From Fidelibacterota bacterium (GTDB lineage Bacteria; Fidelibacterota; Marinisomatia; Marinisomatales; SCKK01): 41,843 nt of DNA. The position numbers and the translations under genes are program-made. Under the pieces are notes generated by a model. The model made no database searches. It saw only the letters and a program-made list of their open reading frames with translations, and was not told the DNA's origin. Position 1 is the stretch's first letter. Each line of letters starts with the position of its first letter. The DNA lies in contig SCKK01000030.1 of NCBI GenBank assembly GCA_004124475.1, positions 1 to 41,843 on the forward strand, read 5' to 3'. Below, piece after piece: positions 8,743 through 17,561 of the stretch.

Positions 8743-10048
8743 ATTTTCATTCGTTCTTCTTTTCTATTTGGGTACATCATCTGCCCAATCACCCCATAAT
8801 ACCGGTTTGTATGGATTATTTTTTGATCATACTGACGCTGCGGGATTTGCACTTGGCAATACAGGATTGCTACCGAGTCATAATTCTCGTATTTCAATAG
8901 CAAATCCAACTACTTGGTCGGAACTTAAATTTGCTTTATTATCGATTCACTACAATACAGGTGAAATTCGCTATGAGGAAGAAAATTATTTGGCCGGTTT
9001 CGGCATATTAAGTAACGCAGTTTTTATAGTCCCAATAAAAAATAAATATTCTTTTGGGTTGGGCATAAAACCCCTTACTAGAAGAAAATTTCATGTCGAG
9101 AGTAATAAAATTCAGTCTGTCGTTTTTGACAACGATTCTTTGCTTCTGACCAAAAGTATTGAAGGAACAGGAGGTATCAGTTCATTCTATTCGGCATTTT
9201 CCTGGAGATTCAGCCATGAAAATACACTTGCTCTACAACTGGATTTTCTTTTTGGTACATTTGACGAATTTACTTCAAGTAGACTATTTGAGGATAACCC
9301 TGAGACAGTCCCACCTGTTGTCTACCAAAGGCACTTTGAATTCAATATAAAATTATTGTCGTTATATTTTTCATCTCGATCCCTACTTGACCAGCACAAT
9401 CTAATGATGTATGCTTTATTCCAACTGCCGGTTGGAAGCCAGTCACTGAAAGAGATTGATCATCCCCCGTTTGCAGATACTGGATTAGATGGCATTCCCG
9501 GCACGGGTGATTTTGGGGAAGGGGATGGAATACATACTCCGGGCGAATTACCCTATTTGGAGAATGTAGAAGAAAAGACCCTGACACATCGAAATTTCCC
9601 TTTTCCGGTTACGGTATCGGGTGGAATGACGTATAAAATGGGGGGAAAAACCATTATCGGTTTTGAATTTCTAAGTCGAATATTTTCAAAGGGATCAGGA
9701 GAATTCCTTAATTCAGTTTCAACCAATCTGTATAATGGAAATCGAATTAGTATGAGTTTACTCAGAGAGGCAAAACAAGGTTCTCGACAATTGACTCAAA
9801 GATTACACTATCGCATTGGAATTTTTCGACATCAACATTACATTTCGAGCCGACAGAAACCCCTGATTCAAAATGGAATAGGTTTCGGAATTGGGATTCC
9901 TTTTGGACTGTTTCAAAATCAGATTGATATCGGTTTTCGATTTTCTAAAAAGGATGGATTTTTAACTGATGATCCAGAATTTGTTAGGGAGGTTACTATT
10001 GGGTTGTCTCTCGGTGATATTTGGTTGGTTAAAGGAAAAAGGAGATAG
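8729..10048 (+). CDS. Predicted outer-membrane beta-barrel protein
   Basis: The 439 aa protein has a signal peptide (residues 1-19, ending TSSAQ) and then many short amphipathic strands typical of a porin-like barrel of the FadL/PorV type, including an early DAAGFALGNTGLL and NPTTWSEL, reminiscent of the NPAGL turn of PorV-family proteins. Between strands sits an insert rich in Asp and Gly (DTGLDGIPGTGDFGEGDG, about residues 251-268) that resembles a calcium-binding extracellular loop. The start overlaps the upstream lipoprotein gene by 14 bases and the next gene starts two bases after the stop, so lipoprotein, barrel and TPR lipoprotein form one transcription unit. Substrate unknown. Confidence 0.72.
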   Translation: MKFLRFSFVLLFYLGTSSAQSPHNTGLYGLFFDHTDAAGFALGNTGLLPSHNSRISIANPTTWSELKFALLSIHYNTGEIRYEEENYLAGFGILSNAVFIVPIKNKYSFGLGIKPLTRRKFHVESNKIQSVVFDNDSLLLTKSIEGTGGISSFYSAFSWRFSHENTLALQLDFLFGTFDEFTSSRLFEDNPETVPPVVYQRHFEFNIKLLSLYFSSRSLLDQHNLMMYALFQLPVGSQSLKEIDHPPFADTGLDGIPGTGDFGEGDGIHTPGELPYLENVEEKTLTHRNFPFPVTVSGGMTYKMGGKTIIGFEFLSRIFSKGSGEFLNSVSTNLYNGNRISMSLLREAKQGSRQLTQRLHYRIGIFRHQHYISSRQKPLIQNGIGFGIGIPFGLFQNQIDIGFRFSKKDGFLTDDPEFVREVTIGLSLGDIWLVKGKRR

Positions 10049-10049
10049 T

Positions 10050-11342
10050 ATGAATTTTCATAAACAACTATTTACAGTAATATTTACAGTAACTATTATG
10101 GTTGCACTGTTTCATTCATCTTCGTGTGCACCGCCTCCTTCTACAAAAGAATCTGAAGATGCTATTGCACAGGCAAGGTTGGATTCTTTGCGCAAGTTCA
10201 GATGTCCACGGTTGTTAAGTAGCGCAGCAGAATATTATAAAAATAAGGATTGGGAAAACACAGTAAGGGTTTATAAAGAGGTAGTTGATCTCGGTTGCGA
10301 CAGAGGACAAGAAGAGGAAGTATTTCAATATTGGGCTGTCGGGTATGAATATCTGGGTAAATTTGATAGTTCTGAGTATGTATTGTTACAAGGGTTGAAA
10401 CGTCTGCCCGACAACCTTTTTCTACACCAGCGACTTGCCTATGCTTATAAACGATTGGGAGATAAAGAAAAAGAGATTCGTGAATATGAGAGAATCATTG
10501 AACTGATTCCCAATGATACAGAACCCTTAAAACGGTTGAGTGAGTTGTATTATACTGTGGGTAGATACGAGGATCAGATTTATATTTTGGAAAAGATATT
10601 AGAAATCGAACCTAATAACTTGAACGCACAAGGTGATCTTGTAACGGTGTTTAAAAAAATCGGCAAAGATCCTCTTGATATTTTCCGTAAAAGGGTGGAG
10701 GATGATCCGGGAAATGTTTCCTTTGTACTTGACCTGTGTGATAAGCTTATGAACGTCGGTGAATATCATGAAGCTATAAAACACTTGAGTAGGATTGCAC
10801 GCTCGACAACCACCAGTTCACCCGTTACTATAAAATTGGTATTGAAAAAACTTTCTCAGGCGTATTATAAAAATGACCAGCTTGAAGAAGCAGTGGGCGC
10901 TTACATACAGTTGTTCGAGCGTGATCCAAGAGATTTCCGTACTGCATTAGAGATTGTAAAAATAGACTTGGATATTTTAAGGTTTAACGATGCTCTTCAG
11001 TGGGCGAACAAAACCATCAGGATTGCACCTGATAATGGAGAAACCTATGGGATTAAAGGTTTGGTATATTACAAGGCATTCCAGGAATGCAGGAAAAACT
11101 ATCCTTCCATCGATGATAAAATAGTGGCAGCTCTTGCCCATCAGTATTTTTTGAAAGCTGAAGAGAAAAAATATAGATCCATGATGCGTAATCGGAAGTG
11201 GCTTGAAGATAATGATGTAATTTTTGGGAAAAGTGAATGGTTTATGTTAGATGATGAACTGAAAAGAGGTGGAAAGATCTCAGTAAGTGGCGATTGTTAT
11301 AGCTGGGTAAAAGAAGGAATCTCGAAACAGCCTGATTGGTAA
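10050..11342 (+). CDS. TPR-repeat lipoprotein
   Basis: The 430 aa protein has a lipoprotein signal (SSSC, Cys26) followed by a solenoid of at least seven TPR-type repeats. Recognisable units include AAEYYKNKDWENTVRVYKEV, LAYAYKRLGDKEKEIREYER, LSELYYTVGRYEDQIYILEK, LSQAYYKNDQLEEAVGAYIQ and LRFNDALQWANKTIRIAP. The start at 10050 has AAAGGAAAAAGGAGA just upstream; the same frame is open inside the barrel gene but with no family-like sequence. It follows the barrel gene by one base, so it is probably a periplasmic-side partner or assembly factor of that barrel. Specific function unknown. Confidence 0.8.
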   Translation: MNFHKQLFTVIFTVTIMVALFHSSSCAPPPSTKESEDAIAQARLDSLRKFRCPRLLSSAAEYYKNKDWENTVRVYKEVVDLGCDRGQEEEVFQYWAVGYEYLGKFDSSEYVLLQGLKRLPDNLFLHQRLAYAYKRLGDKEKEIREYERIIELIPNDTEPLKRLSELYYTVGRYEDQIYILEKILEIEPNNLNAQGDLVTVFKKIGKDPLDIFRKRVEDDPGNVSFVLDLCDKLMNVGEYHEAIKHLSRIARSTTTSSPVTIKLVLKKLSQAYYKNDQLEEAVGAYIQLFERDPRDFRTALEIVKIDLDILRFNDALQWANKTIRIAPDNGETYGIKGLVYYKAFQECRKNYPSIDDKIVAALAHQYFLKAEEKKYRSMMRNRKWLEDNDVIFGKSEWFMLDDELKRGGKISVSGDCYSWVKEGISKQPDW

Positions 11343-11360
11343 TGGTGTCCTTGACTGTAT

Positions 11361-11500
11361 CGCTTGCCTGCCTGCCATCCGGCGGACGGGCCGTCAGGCA
11401 GGGAATTTCTCTATGAGTCACAAAGGTCACTATGGACTCCCTTGTAGACTCCCACGGAGGCACCCTATCCCAAAGGGATCCGTCAGCTGACGGACGGATC
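11361..11500 (+). repeat. Mosaic palindromic intergenic repeat, copy 1
   Basis: The gap between the TPR lipoprotein gene and glyA holds a GC-rich composite. CCTGCCTG is matched by CAGGCAGG across a GC-rich centre (about 11367-11402), then comes a stretch containing AGGGAATTTCTCTATGAGTC, then a perfect 16-bp palindrome TCCGTCAGCTGACGGA (11479-11494). The part from about 11364 to 11451 is clearly related to 21930-22015, and the 16-bp palindrome recurs at 27718. Much more GC-rich than the flanks. Confidence 0.85.
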
Positions 11501-11596
11501 GCAGCTATGTTTTTAACAGTTTTCTTTCTGTAATTAAGTAATTTTTATGATATTTCTTATTTATATGGGTGTTTTCAAAATAGGAGTTTAATAATA

Positions 11597-12916
11597 ATGA
11601 GCACCCTTAAAAAATATGATTCTGAATTATACGATTCTATCCACAACGAGATAGTCCGTGAAAACACAACGTTAGAACTCATCGCTTCCGAAAATTTTGT
11701 CAGTAATGCAGTATTGGAAGCTGCTGGCGGTGTTATGACCAATAAATATGCAGAGGGGTATCCCGGTAAGCGGTATTATGGCGGATGCGAATGGGTGGAT
11801 GTCGCTGAGAACCTGGCTAGGGATAGAGCAAAGGAGTTATTTAAGGCTGACTATGTTAATGTTCAGCCGCACTCGGGTTCACAGGCGAATATGGCGGTCT
11901 ATTTCACATTCCTCAAACCCGGAGATACCATCATGGGTCTCGACCTGGCTCATGGGGGACATCTGACTCACGGTAGTCCGGTGAATTTTTCAGGCAGGTT
12001 ATATAATATAGTTTCCTACCAAGTGGAGAAGAAAACAGGAAGGGTAAATTTCTCCGAACTTCTGAAGTTAGGTAGGGAAGCTCGTCCTAAAATGATTGTT
12101 TGTGGGGGTAGCGCTTACCCTCGATTTATAGAATTTGAACAGTTCCGTGAAATTGCTGACGATGTTGGAGCATTTCTCATGGCAGATATTGCCCATCCGG
12201 CCGGATTGGTTGCTACGGGTCTCCATCCAAGTCCCATGCTATATTGCGATGTGGTGACTTCTACCACACATAAAACACTTCGTGGTCCCAGAGGTGGACT
12301 GATTTTGATAGGGAAAGACAAAGAAAATTCCTGGGGAGTTGTTGCGCCAAAATCCGGAAGGGTCAAAATGTTATCTGAGCTTGTTGATTCAATGGTGATG
12401 CCGGGGATTCAAGGGGGTCCTTTGATGCATATTATCGCTGCTAAGGCAGTAGCATTTAAAGAAGCTTTACAACCGGATTTTAAAACTTACTGCCAGAATA
12501 TTATCGACAATGCAGAGGCGCTTGCCCAAACTCTTTTAGAAAAAGATTATAACCTCGTTTCTGGAGGTACGGATACACATGTTATTCTCATTGATCTATC
12601 TAATAAGAAAATAACTGGGAAGGTAGCGGAAAAAACATTAGAGAAAGCGGGAATTACAGTAAATAAGAATATGGTACCCTTTGATGAGAGAAGCCCGTTT
12701 ATCACGAGTGGGATACGGATCGGGACACCTGCATTGACGACAAGAGGAATGGGTGTGGAAGAAATGCGCCAGATCGGGTTACTCATTAATCGTATTATTT
12801 CCGATCCGAAAAATGAAAGTGTTATTTCCACAGTAAAATCTGCTGTTAGGGAACTCTGTGAACGATTTCCACTTTATCCACAATCACAGAATATTACAGC
12901 AAAAAACTATACTTGA
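11597..12916 (+). CDS. glyA: Serine hydroxymethyltransferase
   Basis: This PLP-dependent cytoplasmic enzyme converts serine and tetrahydrofolate to glycine and 5,10-methylene-THF, feeding one-carbon metabolism. It is 439 aa, slightly longer than the common 415-420. Motifs are [10 protein letters not shown] (27-36), [16 protein letters not shown] (48-63), HSGSQAN (92-98), the [10 protein letters not shown] block, and the PLP-lysine motif [14 protein letters not shown] with Lys226. A ribosome-binding site (TAGGAG) precedes the ATG. The gene stands alone between two repeat-bearing gaps, so it probably has its own promoter in the AT-rich stretch at about 11510-11590. Confidence 0.97.
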   Translation: MSTLKKYDSELYDSIHNEIVRENTTLELIASENFVSNAVLEAAGGVMTNKYAEGYPGKRYYGGCEWVDVAENLARDRAKELFKADYVNVQPHSGSQANMAVYFTFLKPGDTIMGLDLAHGGHLTHGSPVNFSGRLYNIVSYQVEKKTGRVNFSELLKLGREARPKMIVCGGSAYPRFIEFEQFREIADDVGAFLMADIAHPAGLVATGLHPSPMLYCDVVTSTTHKTLRGPRGGLILIGKDKENSWGVVAPKSGRVKMLSELVDSMVMPGIQGGPLMHIIAAKAVAFKEALQPDFKTYCQNIIDNAEALAQTLLEKDYNLVSGGTDTHVILIDLSNKKITGKVAEKTLEKAGITVNKNMVPFDERSPFITSGIRIGTPALTTRGMGVEEMRQIGLLINRIISDPKNESVISTVKSAVRELCERFPLYPQSQNITAKNYT

Positions 12917-13027
12917 CATCCTAATTCATCTGTTAAATGTAATCCATAAATTATGGATGAAAAGACCTGCTCGACATTGAATAAACGCGAACATTCAGTA
13001 AACCAGTTTTCGTCAGCTCGTAGATTC

Positions 13028-13047
13028 CATCCCGAAACTTCGGGATG
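13028..13047. repeat. CATCCCGAA/TTCGGGATG palindrome module
   Basis: This is a 20-bp near-perfect palindrome with 9-bp arms and a 2-base centre in the gap between glyA and the TatT gene. The same ATCCCGAA...TTCGGGAT core recurs at 22091-22108 and, in altered form, near 15251, 17352, 27669 and 28895. It is not followed by a T-run, so it is not a classical terminator, though it could form a hairpin in RNA. Confidence 0.75.
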
Positions 13048-13129
13048 CTGAAAGCTTATGAATAAACCAAGGAGATAAAGTGTTGAGTAAGTTGACTCTC
13101 ATCTCATTGCATGGTAAAATTCATAAGTG

Positions 13130-14095
13130 ATGATGTCACTTACAAAGGCATATTCTTTCTTTAATACGTCCAAGCAATGGTTTGGTGGGTGCGGACTTAA
13201 TCGGTTATCTCTAATTTTTATTATTGGGATATTTTTTAATGCATGTTCTCCTAGGCAGTATTTGTTGAATTATATGATGGGTTCTATGTCAGGACTTGGT
13301 GATATGTATATGACGGAAGGCGATCTTGAACTGGTGAGGGAATCCTTACCTGCAACTTTGAAAATCATGGAAGCGGTTATTCAACAATCTCCTGATAATG
13401 AGAAATTATTGCTATCTGCTGTTCAGGGATTTACCCTATATGCTTACGCATTTGTTCAACAGGATGCCGAAAGAATATTCAATAATGATTATCAAAAGTC
13501 ACTCCGACTCCGAAAGCGAGCTCACAATCTTTTTAAGAGGGCGAAGGGATATGCATTTAAAGCTTGGGAGGTAAAATATCCGGGATTCATAGGGCGCTAT
13601 TATAAAAATCCTGAAGAGACGCTGAAACAAGTTAAAAGAGAGGACGTACCACTTCTTTACTGGACGGCGGCTGCCTGGGGCGGAGCTATCTCAAACGCAA
13701 AGTCAGAACCGGCTGTCGTCATCGATCTTCCCCATGTGGGATATTTTTTGGAACGAGCACTTGCTTTGAATGGTTCATATGATAACGGAAGTATCCACGA
13801 ACTGATGATTTCATATTCATTGGTAAGACCTAATGCGGGGAAGGATGCGTTGGAAATTGCGAAAAAGTATTTTAAGCAAGCTGAAGAACTGGCAAAAGGA
13901 AGTAAAGCTTCGGTTTTTGTTTCGTTCGCTGAAAACATTTGTGTGTTGAAACAAAATAGAGAAGAATTTATCTCCAATTTGGATCGAGCTCTATCAATAG
14001 ATATTGATGCCTACCCCTCTCTTCGGTTGGTTAATGCAATTGCACAAGACAGAGCTAAATGGTTAAAGGAGCAAGTAGATGACCTCTTTTTCTAA
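13130..14095 (+). CDS. TRAP transporter accessory lipoprotein TatT
   Basis: TatT proteins are periplasmic lipoproteins with a TPR-like helical fold that pair with a TRAP solute receptor, as described for Treponema pallidum TP0956/TP0957. This one is 321-322 aa with a hydrophobic segment and lipobox FFNAC (Cys near residue 39-40), then the family-like region LVRESLPATLKIMEAVIQQS, LLLSAVQGFTLYAYAFVQQD and KRAHNLFKRAKGYAFKAWEV. Three consecutive start codons (GTG 13127, ATG 13130, ATG 13133) are possible and no strong ribosome-binding site decides between them. It overlaps the receptor gene by 17 bases, which fits the known pairing. Confidence 0.85.
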   Translation: MMSLTKAYSFFNTSKQWFGGCGLNRLSLIFIIGIFFNACSPRQYLLNYMMGSMSGLGDMYMTEGDLELVRESLPATLKIMEAVIQQSPDNEKLLLSAVQGFTLYAYAFVQQDAERIFNNDYQKSLRLRKRAHNLFKRAKGYAFKAWEVKYPGFIGRYYKNPEETLKQVKREDVPLLYWTAAAWGGAISNAKSEPAVVIDLPHVGYFLERALALNGSYDNGSIHELMISYSLVRPNAGKDALEIAKKYFKQAEELAKGSKASVFVSFAENICVLKQNREEFISNLDRALSIDIDAYPSLRLVNAIAQDRAKWLKEQVDDLFF

Positions 14096-15104
14096 TATGT
14101 TGACTTTTGGGAGATGCTTGATACTGATCTTGCTATTCTCGAATATCAATCTTCTCGGAAAAACTATTAAGATCAAATTGGCAACTCTTGCACCGGATGG
14201 ATCTCCCTGGTATGAACTTTTGGTTGAGATGGGGGAGGAATGGCGGGAAGCTACCGATGGCGAAGTAATATTAAAAATTTATCCTGGTGGAGTAGCGGGT
14301 GATGAGAGAGACATGATCCGGAAAATGCGGATTGGTCAATTACATGCGGCTGCGGTAACTATTGAGGGATTAACTGAAATAAGCCCTAATATGAATGTCT
14401 TTTATATTCCACTGCTTGTGGATTCTTTTAAAGAATTGGATGAAATTCGCACACAACTCCTACCTGAATTGACTGAGGACCTGGAAAAGAATGGTTTCAA
14501 GTTGTTGAATTGGGCGGATGTGGGGTGGGCATACTGGTTTACACGTGAGCCGATAGTTACACCTTCAGATTTAGCTGATATAAAGTTATTTACTTGGGCG
14601 GGTGATTATCGTTGGGCGGATTTGTGGAAAAAGGCTGGATTTCATCCCGTTCCACTGGCATCTGTCGATTTACTTCCTTCATTACAGACAGGTATGATAG
14701 ATGCGTTCTCAACAACACCTATGGTAGCTCTTTCTTTTCAATGGTTTGGATTGGCTCCTTATATGTTGGATTTAAAGTGGGGACCTTTGATTGGTGCAAT
14801 TATCATAACCAACAGGATGTGGAAAAAGATTCCTGAAGAGCATCGTAAGGTTATTATAGAAATAGCCGCAGCGACTGAAAAAAAAGCTCAACAACTTATC
14901 CCAGAGGTTGAGAAGGCGATAAATGTCATGGAAGAACACGGTTTGGAAATCCACTCGTTATCTCCTGAAGAGCGTCAATTATGGTTAAATCTAACAAAAT
15001 CTTTTTATCCTCATTTCCGCGGAACTATAATTCCCGAAAATATTTATGACAAAGTCATCCGGCTAAAAGAAGATATGGATAGAACACGGACTTTGGATCA
15101 TTAG
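14079..15104 (+). CDS. TRAP transporter solute-binding protein, DctP/TatP type
   Basis: This is the extracytoplasmic receptor of a tripartite ATP-independent periplasmic transporter. The 341 aa protein has a signal peptide (about 1-27) and family motifs IKLATLAPDGSPWY, LKIYPGGVAGDERDMIRKMR, and MIDAFSTTPMVALSFQWFGL. Most dicarboxylate-binding DctP proteins have an Arg in the stretch after 'DLKGLKIR'; here that stretch reads SDLADIKLFTWAGDY, with no Arg at the expected point. This suggests a ligand other than a simple carboxylate, as proposed for TatT-linked receptors. It overlaps the TatT gene; the permease gene follows after a repeat-containing gap. Confidence 0.9.
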   Translation: MTSFSNMLTFGRCLILILLFSNINLLGKTIKIKLATLAPDGSPWYELLVEMGEEWREATDGEVILKIYPGGVAGDERDMIRKMRIGQLHAAAVTIEGLTEISPNMNVFYIPLLVDSFKELDEIRTQLLPELTEDLEKNGFKLLNWADVGWAYWFTREPIVTPSDLADIKLFTWAGDYRWADLWKKAGFHPVPLASVDLLPSLQTGMIDAFSTTPMVALSFQWFGLAPYMLDLKWGPLIGAIIITNRMWKKIPEEHRKVIIEIAAATEKKAQQLIPEVEKAINVMEEHGLEIHSLSPEERQLWLNLTKSFYPHFRGTIIPENIYDKVIRLKEDMDRTRTLDH

Positions 15105-15171
15105 TGTATAATTTTGTTAAAACCAGGATGTAACTATTCAGGCTAAGGCAAAGGAAAAGAGCGTTGGACTA

Positions 15172-15275
15172 TCCGCCAGACTTCGGCGTGAACTCAGTCG
15201 AACGCTGGCGGACAGAAATGCTGGTATGGCAACAATCCCTCGAATTATTGGTCCCGAAGCTTAGGGAAACACTCA
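15172..15275. repeat. Mosaic palindromic repeat between receptor and permease genes, copy 2
   Basis: Arms TCCGCCAG (15172-15179) and CTGGCGGA (15205-15212) enclose a short loop, and about 40 bases on comes GTCCCGAAGCTTAGGGA, a degraded form of the TCCCGAA/TTCGGGA module. It sits in the 196-base gap between dctP and dctQM, so it lies within what is probably one operon and would be transcribed. Confidence 0.65.
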
Positions 15276-15300
15276 ACGATAAATAAATAACTACATTTCT

Positions 15301-17214
15301 ATGAATTATCTGACTGTTTTTACCCGTTCCCTTGGAAACCGGTTAAATAGGGGAGAGAATTTTCTTTCTATTTCTGCCTTTTTTATTATGGCGTTTCTTC
15401 CGGTTGTGGAGGCAGTCGCCCGTCTTTTCGGATCACCCGGAGTTCCTGCTTCCTCCGTAATTGTACAGCACATGACCCTCTGGATAAGTTTTTTGGGCGC
15501 TGTTTTGGCTGCACGTCAGAATAAGTTATTGTCTCTTACGGGTCCTCAAACTCCAGGGAAAAAAGAAAAAATTAAAGTATTCAGATGGTTATCCAGTCTG
15601 ATTTCGATTAGTGTGGTTATAGCACTTGCCTTCGCCAGTCTACATCTGGTAATTATTGAAGCCGAATACCCAAGGAATGTACTGCCTGGAGTACCGATTT
15701 GGGTTATGCAGGCTATTATGCCTGTGGGATTTGGACTTATCGCCTACCAGATATTTTCTCACAGTCTAATGGACAAGTTATTGCGCACTTCCATGATCGT
15801 GATTATGATTATTGAATTGATCATTGGCGTCAGCTTTATCCTGATAAATGTTGTCCCGGATTCTTTAATAAATTTCCCTTTTTTGGAACAGCTAATTAGT
15901 GGGTTGGTTAGTAGCTTAGGCACTATTGGATCCTCGTCCTTCTTTCTATGGGCGGGTATCATCGGTATTATATTAGCGCTTGTATTTGGAGCACCTATTT
16001 TCATTGGATTGGGAGGAGTTGCCGTCCTATTGTTTTTACACAGTGAAGTTCCCATCGCTGCCATTCCAACCGAGACTTACCGTATTGTCGTTTCCCCAAC
16101 GCTTCCTACGATTCCCCTATTTACATTGGCTGGCTACATTCTGGCAGAGGGGGGGGCTTCCCGTCGTTTGATCAAAGTCTTTCGAGCATGGTTTGGATGG
16201 ATTCCAGGTGGAACTCCTGTCATGGTAACTCTTTTGTGTGGATTCTTTACTGCGCTTACAGGGGGGTCAGGCGTTACCATTCTTGCTCTTGGAGGACTCC
16301 TTTTGCCCATGTTACTTGCTGAGAAATATCCCCTGAAATTTTCCATTGGGTTGATTACGGTTTCCGGGTCTCTGGGTCTGCTCTTCCCGCCAAGCCTACC
16401 GGCAATTATCTATGGTGTGACGGCAGGTGTACCTATTAATCGTATTTTTCTTGCAGGCATCGTTCCGGGTTTCCTTCTGGTGTTTTTTATAGCGTTTTGG
16501 GGAGTTAGACAAGGATACGTCTCCCAAGTTCGGAAAACAAAATTTGAATTTAAAAAAGCTATGAAAGTCTTTTGGGAAGCAAAGTGGGAAGTGTTTTTAC
16601 CCATAATCATTTTAACAGGAATTTTTGGTGGGTTTACCACATTAGTTGAAGTAGCAGCATTTGTGGTTATTTATGCAATGGTTATTGAGATATTTGTATA
16701 TAAGGATTTAAAACTTCGTTCCATTCCAGGCGTTGTCCTGAATTGTGCCACTTTGGTGGGAGGTGTGCTGATCATTCTTGGGGTAGCAATGGGATTGACC
16801 AGTTATCTTGTGGATGCTCAGGTTCCTATGTTGGCGTTAAGTTGGGTTAAAACCAATATCCACAGCACGTTTACCTTTCTGCTTACCCTTAATGTTTTTC
16901 TCCTCATTGTCGGAAGCCTAATGGATATATTTTCAGCAATTATTGTTGTTGTACCTTTAATTGTACCTATTGGTATTCATTTTGGTGTGGATCCTGTGCA
17001 CTTGGCAATCATTTTTATTGCTAACTTGGAATTAGGTTTTATTACACCCCCAGTCGGAATGAATCTATTTCTGTCTGCTTATAGATTTGATAAATCGATG
17101 CCGGAAGTCTATAAATCAACCCTTCCGTTCTTTGTCATTCGGCTGATAGGAGTCCTTGCCATTACCTATCTTCCAATCTTATCCCTTGGACTCTTGTCTC
17201 TGTTATCAAAATAA
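15301..17214 (+). CDS. Fused TRAP transporter permease DctQM
   Basis: The 637 aa inner-membrane protein joins the small (DctQ, about residues 1-185, four helices) and large (DctM, about 215-637, many helices) permease subunits. DctM landmarks include PIFIGLGGVAVLL, PTLPTIPLFTLAGYILAEGG, FTALTGGSGVTILALGGLLL, GSLGLLFPPSLPAIIYGV and a C-terminal LELGFITPPVGMNLFLSAYR. Together with the receptor and TatT it completes an Na+- or H+-driven uptake system. The start at 15301 is an ATG with only a weak AT-rich leader; the previous gene ends 196 bases upstream. The fusion is common in TRAP systems. Confidence 0.93.
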   Translation: MNYLTVFTRSLGNRLNRGENFLSISAFFIMAFLPVVEAVARLFGSPGVPASSVIVQHMTLWISFLGAVLAARQNKLLSLTGPQTPGKKEKIKVFRWLSSLISISVVIALAFASLHLVIIEAEYPRNVLPGVPIWVMQAIMPVGFGLIAYQIFSHSLMDKLLRTSMIVIMIIELIIGVSFILINVVPDSLINFPFLEQLISGLVSSLGTIGSSSFFLWAGIIGIILALVFGAPIFIGLGGVAVLLFLHSEVPIAAIPTETYRIVVSPTLPTIPLFTLAGYILAEGGASRRLIKVFRAWFGWIPGGTPVMVTLLCGFFTALTGGSGVTILALGGLLLPMLLAEKYPLKFSIGLITVSGSLGLLFPPSLPAIIYGVTAGVPINRIFLAGIVPGFLLVFFIAFWGVRQGYVSQVRKTKFEFKKAMKVFWEAKWEVFLPIIILTGIFGGFTTLVEVAAFVVIYAMVIEIFVYKDLKLRSIPGVVLNCATLVGGVLIILGVAMGLTSYLVDAQVPMLALSWVKTNIHSTFTFLLTLNVFLLIVGSLMDIFSAIIVVVPLIVPIGIHFGVDPVHLAIIFIANLELGFITPPVGMNLFLSAYRFDKSMPEVYKSTLPFFVIRLIGVLAITYLPILSLGLLSLLSK

Positions 17215-17561
17215 AGAAATATGAAGCAATCACTAGTTGTTTACAGTGATGTCTCAGTTATGGGCAGGACACGTGAAATGTGAAACGTGAAACGTGAAGA
17301 GTGATGCGTGCCTGCCCCGTAATGAGCGGAGCGACTGTACGGGGAAACTTGTCCCGAAGCTTCCGGGATATAGGGAGATTTTTTCATTTCCGCAGAATCC
17401 TTTGGAAATCTTACTAATGACTGAGGTATTACGGAAGCGTCTTTGTTTCCTTGTTAAAAAAACTGTTGTGGGATATATTTGCAGAAAGTATTTTGTGCTT
17501 AAACGGGAACACATGGATTATCCATAGGTATAATACCTCTATTTAAACCAGGAACTATTAT
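17215..17561. repeat. Repeat-rich gap: heptamer tandem repeat plus mosaic palindrome, copy 3
   Basis: The 347-base gap holds no convincing gene. From 17273 runs a 7-bp tandem repeat (GTGAAAT, GTGAAAC, GTGAAAC, GTGAAGA, GTGATGC), then GCCTGCC, then CCCCGTAATGAGCGGAGCG closing on TACGGGG, then GTCCCGAAGCTTCCGGGA (to about 17369). The order heptamer, GCCTGCC, CCCCGTA-type hairpin, CCCGAAG module reappears inverted at about 28984-28890. The last ~190 bases are ordinary AT-rich sequence that presumably carries the promoter for the PorV gene. Confidence 0.8.

Noticed and set aside
12942-12958. ATCCATAA/TTATGGAT palindrome just after glyA as a terminator
   Set aside because: The arms are AT-rich with a one-base centre and no T-run, so the hairpin would be weak.
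17294-17527. 77-codon ORF across the gap before the PorV gene
   Set aside because: It is made largely of the GC-rich repeat modules and has no independent support.
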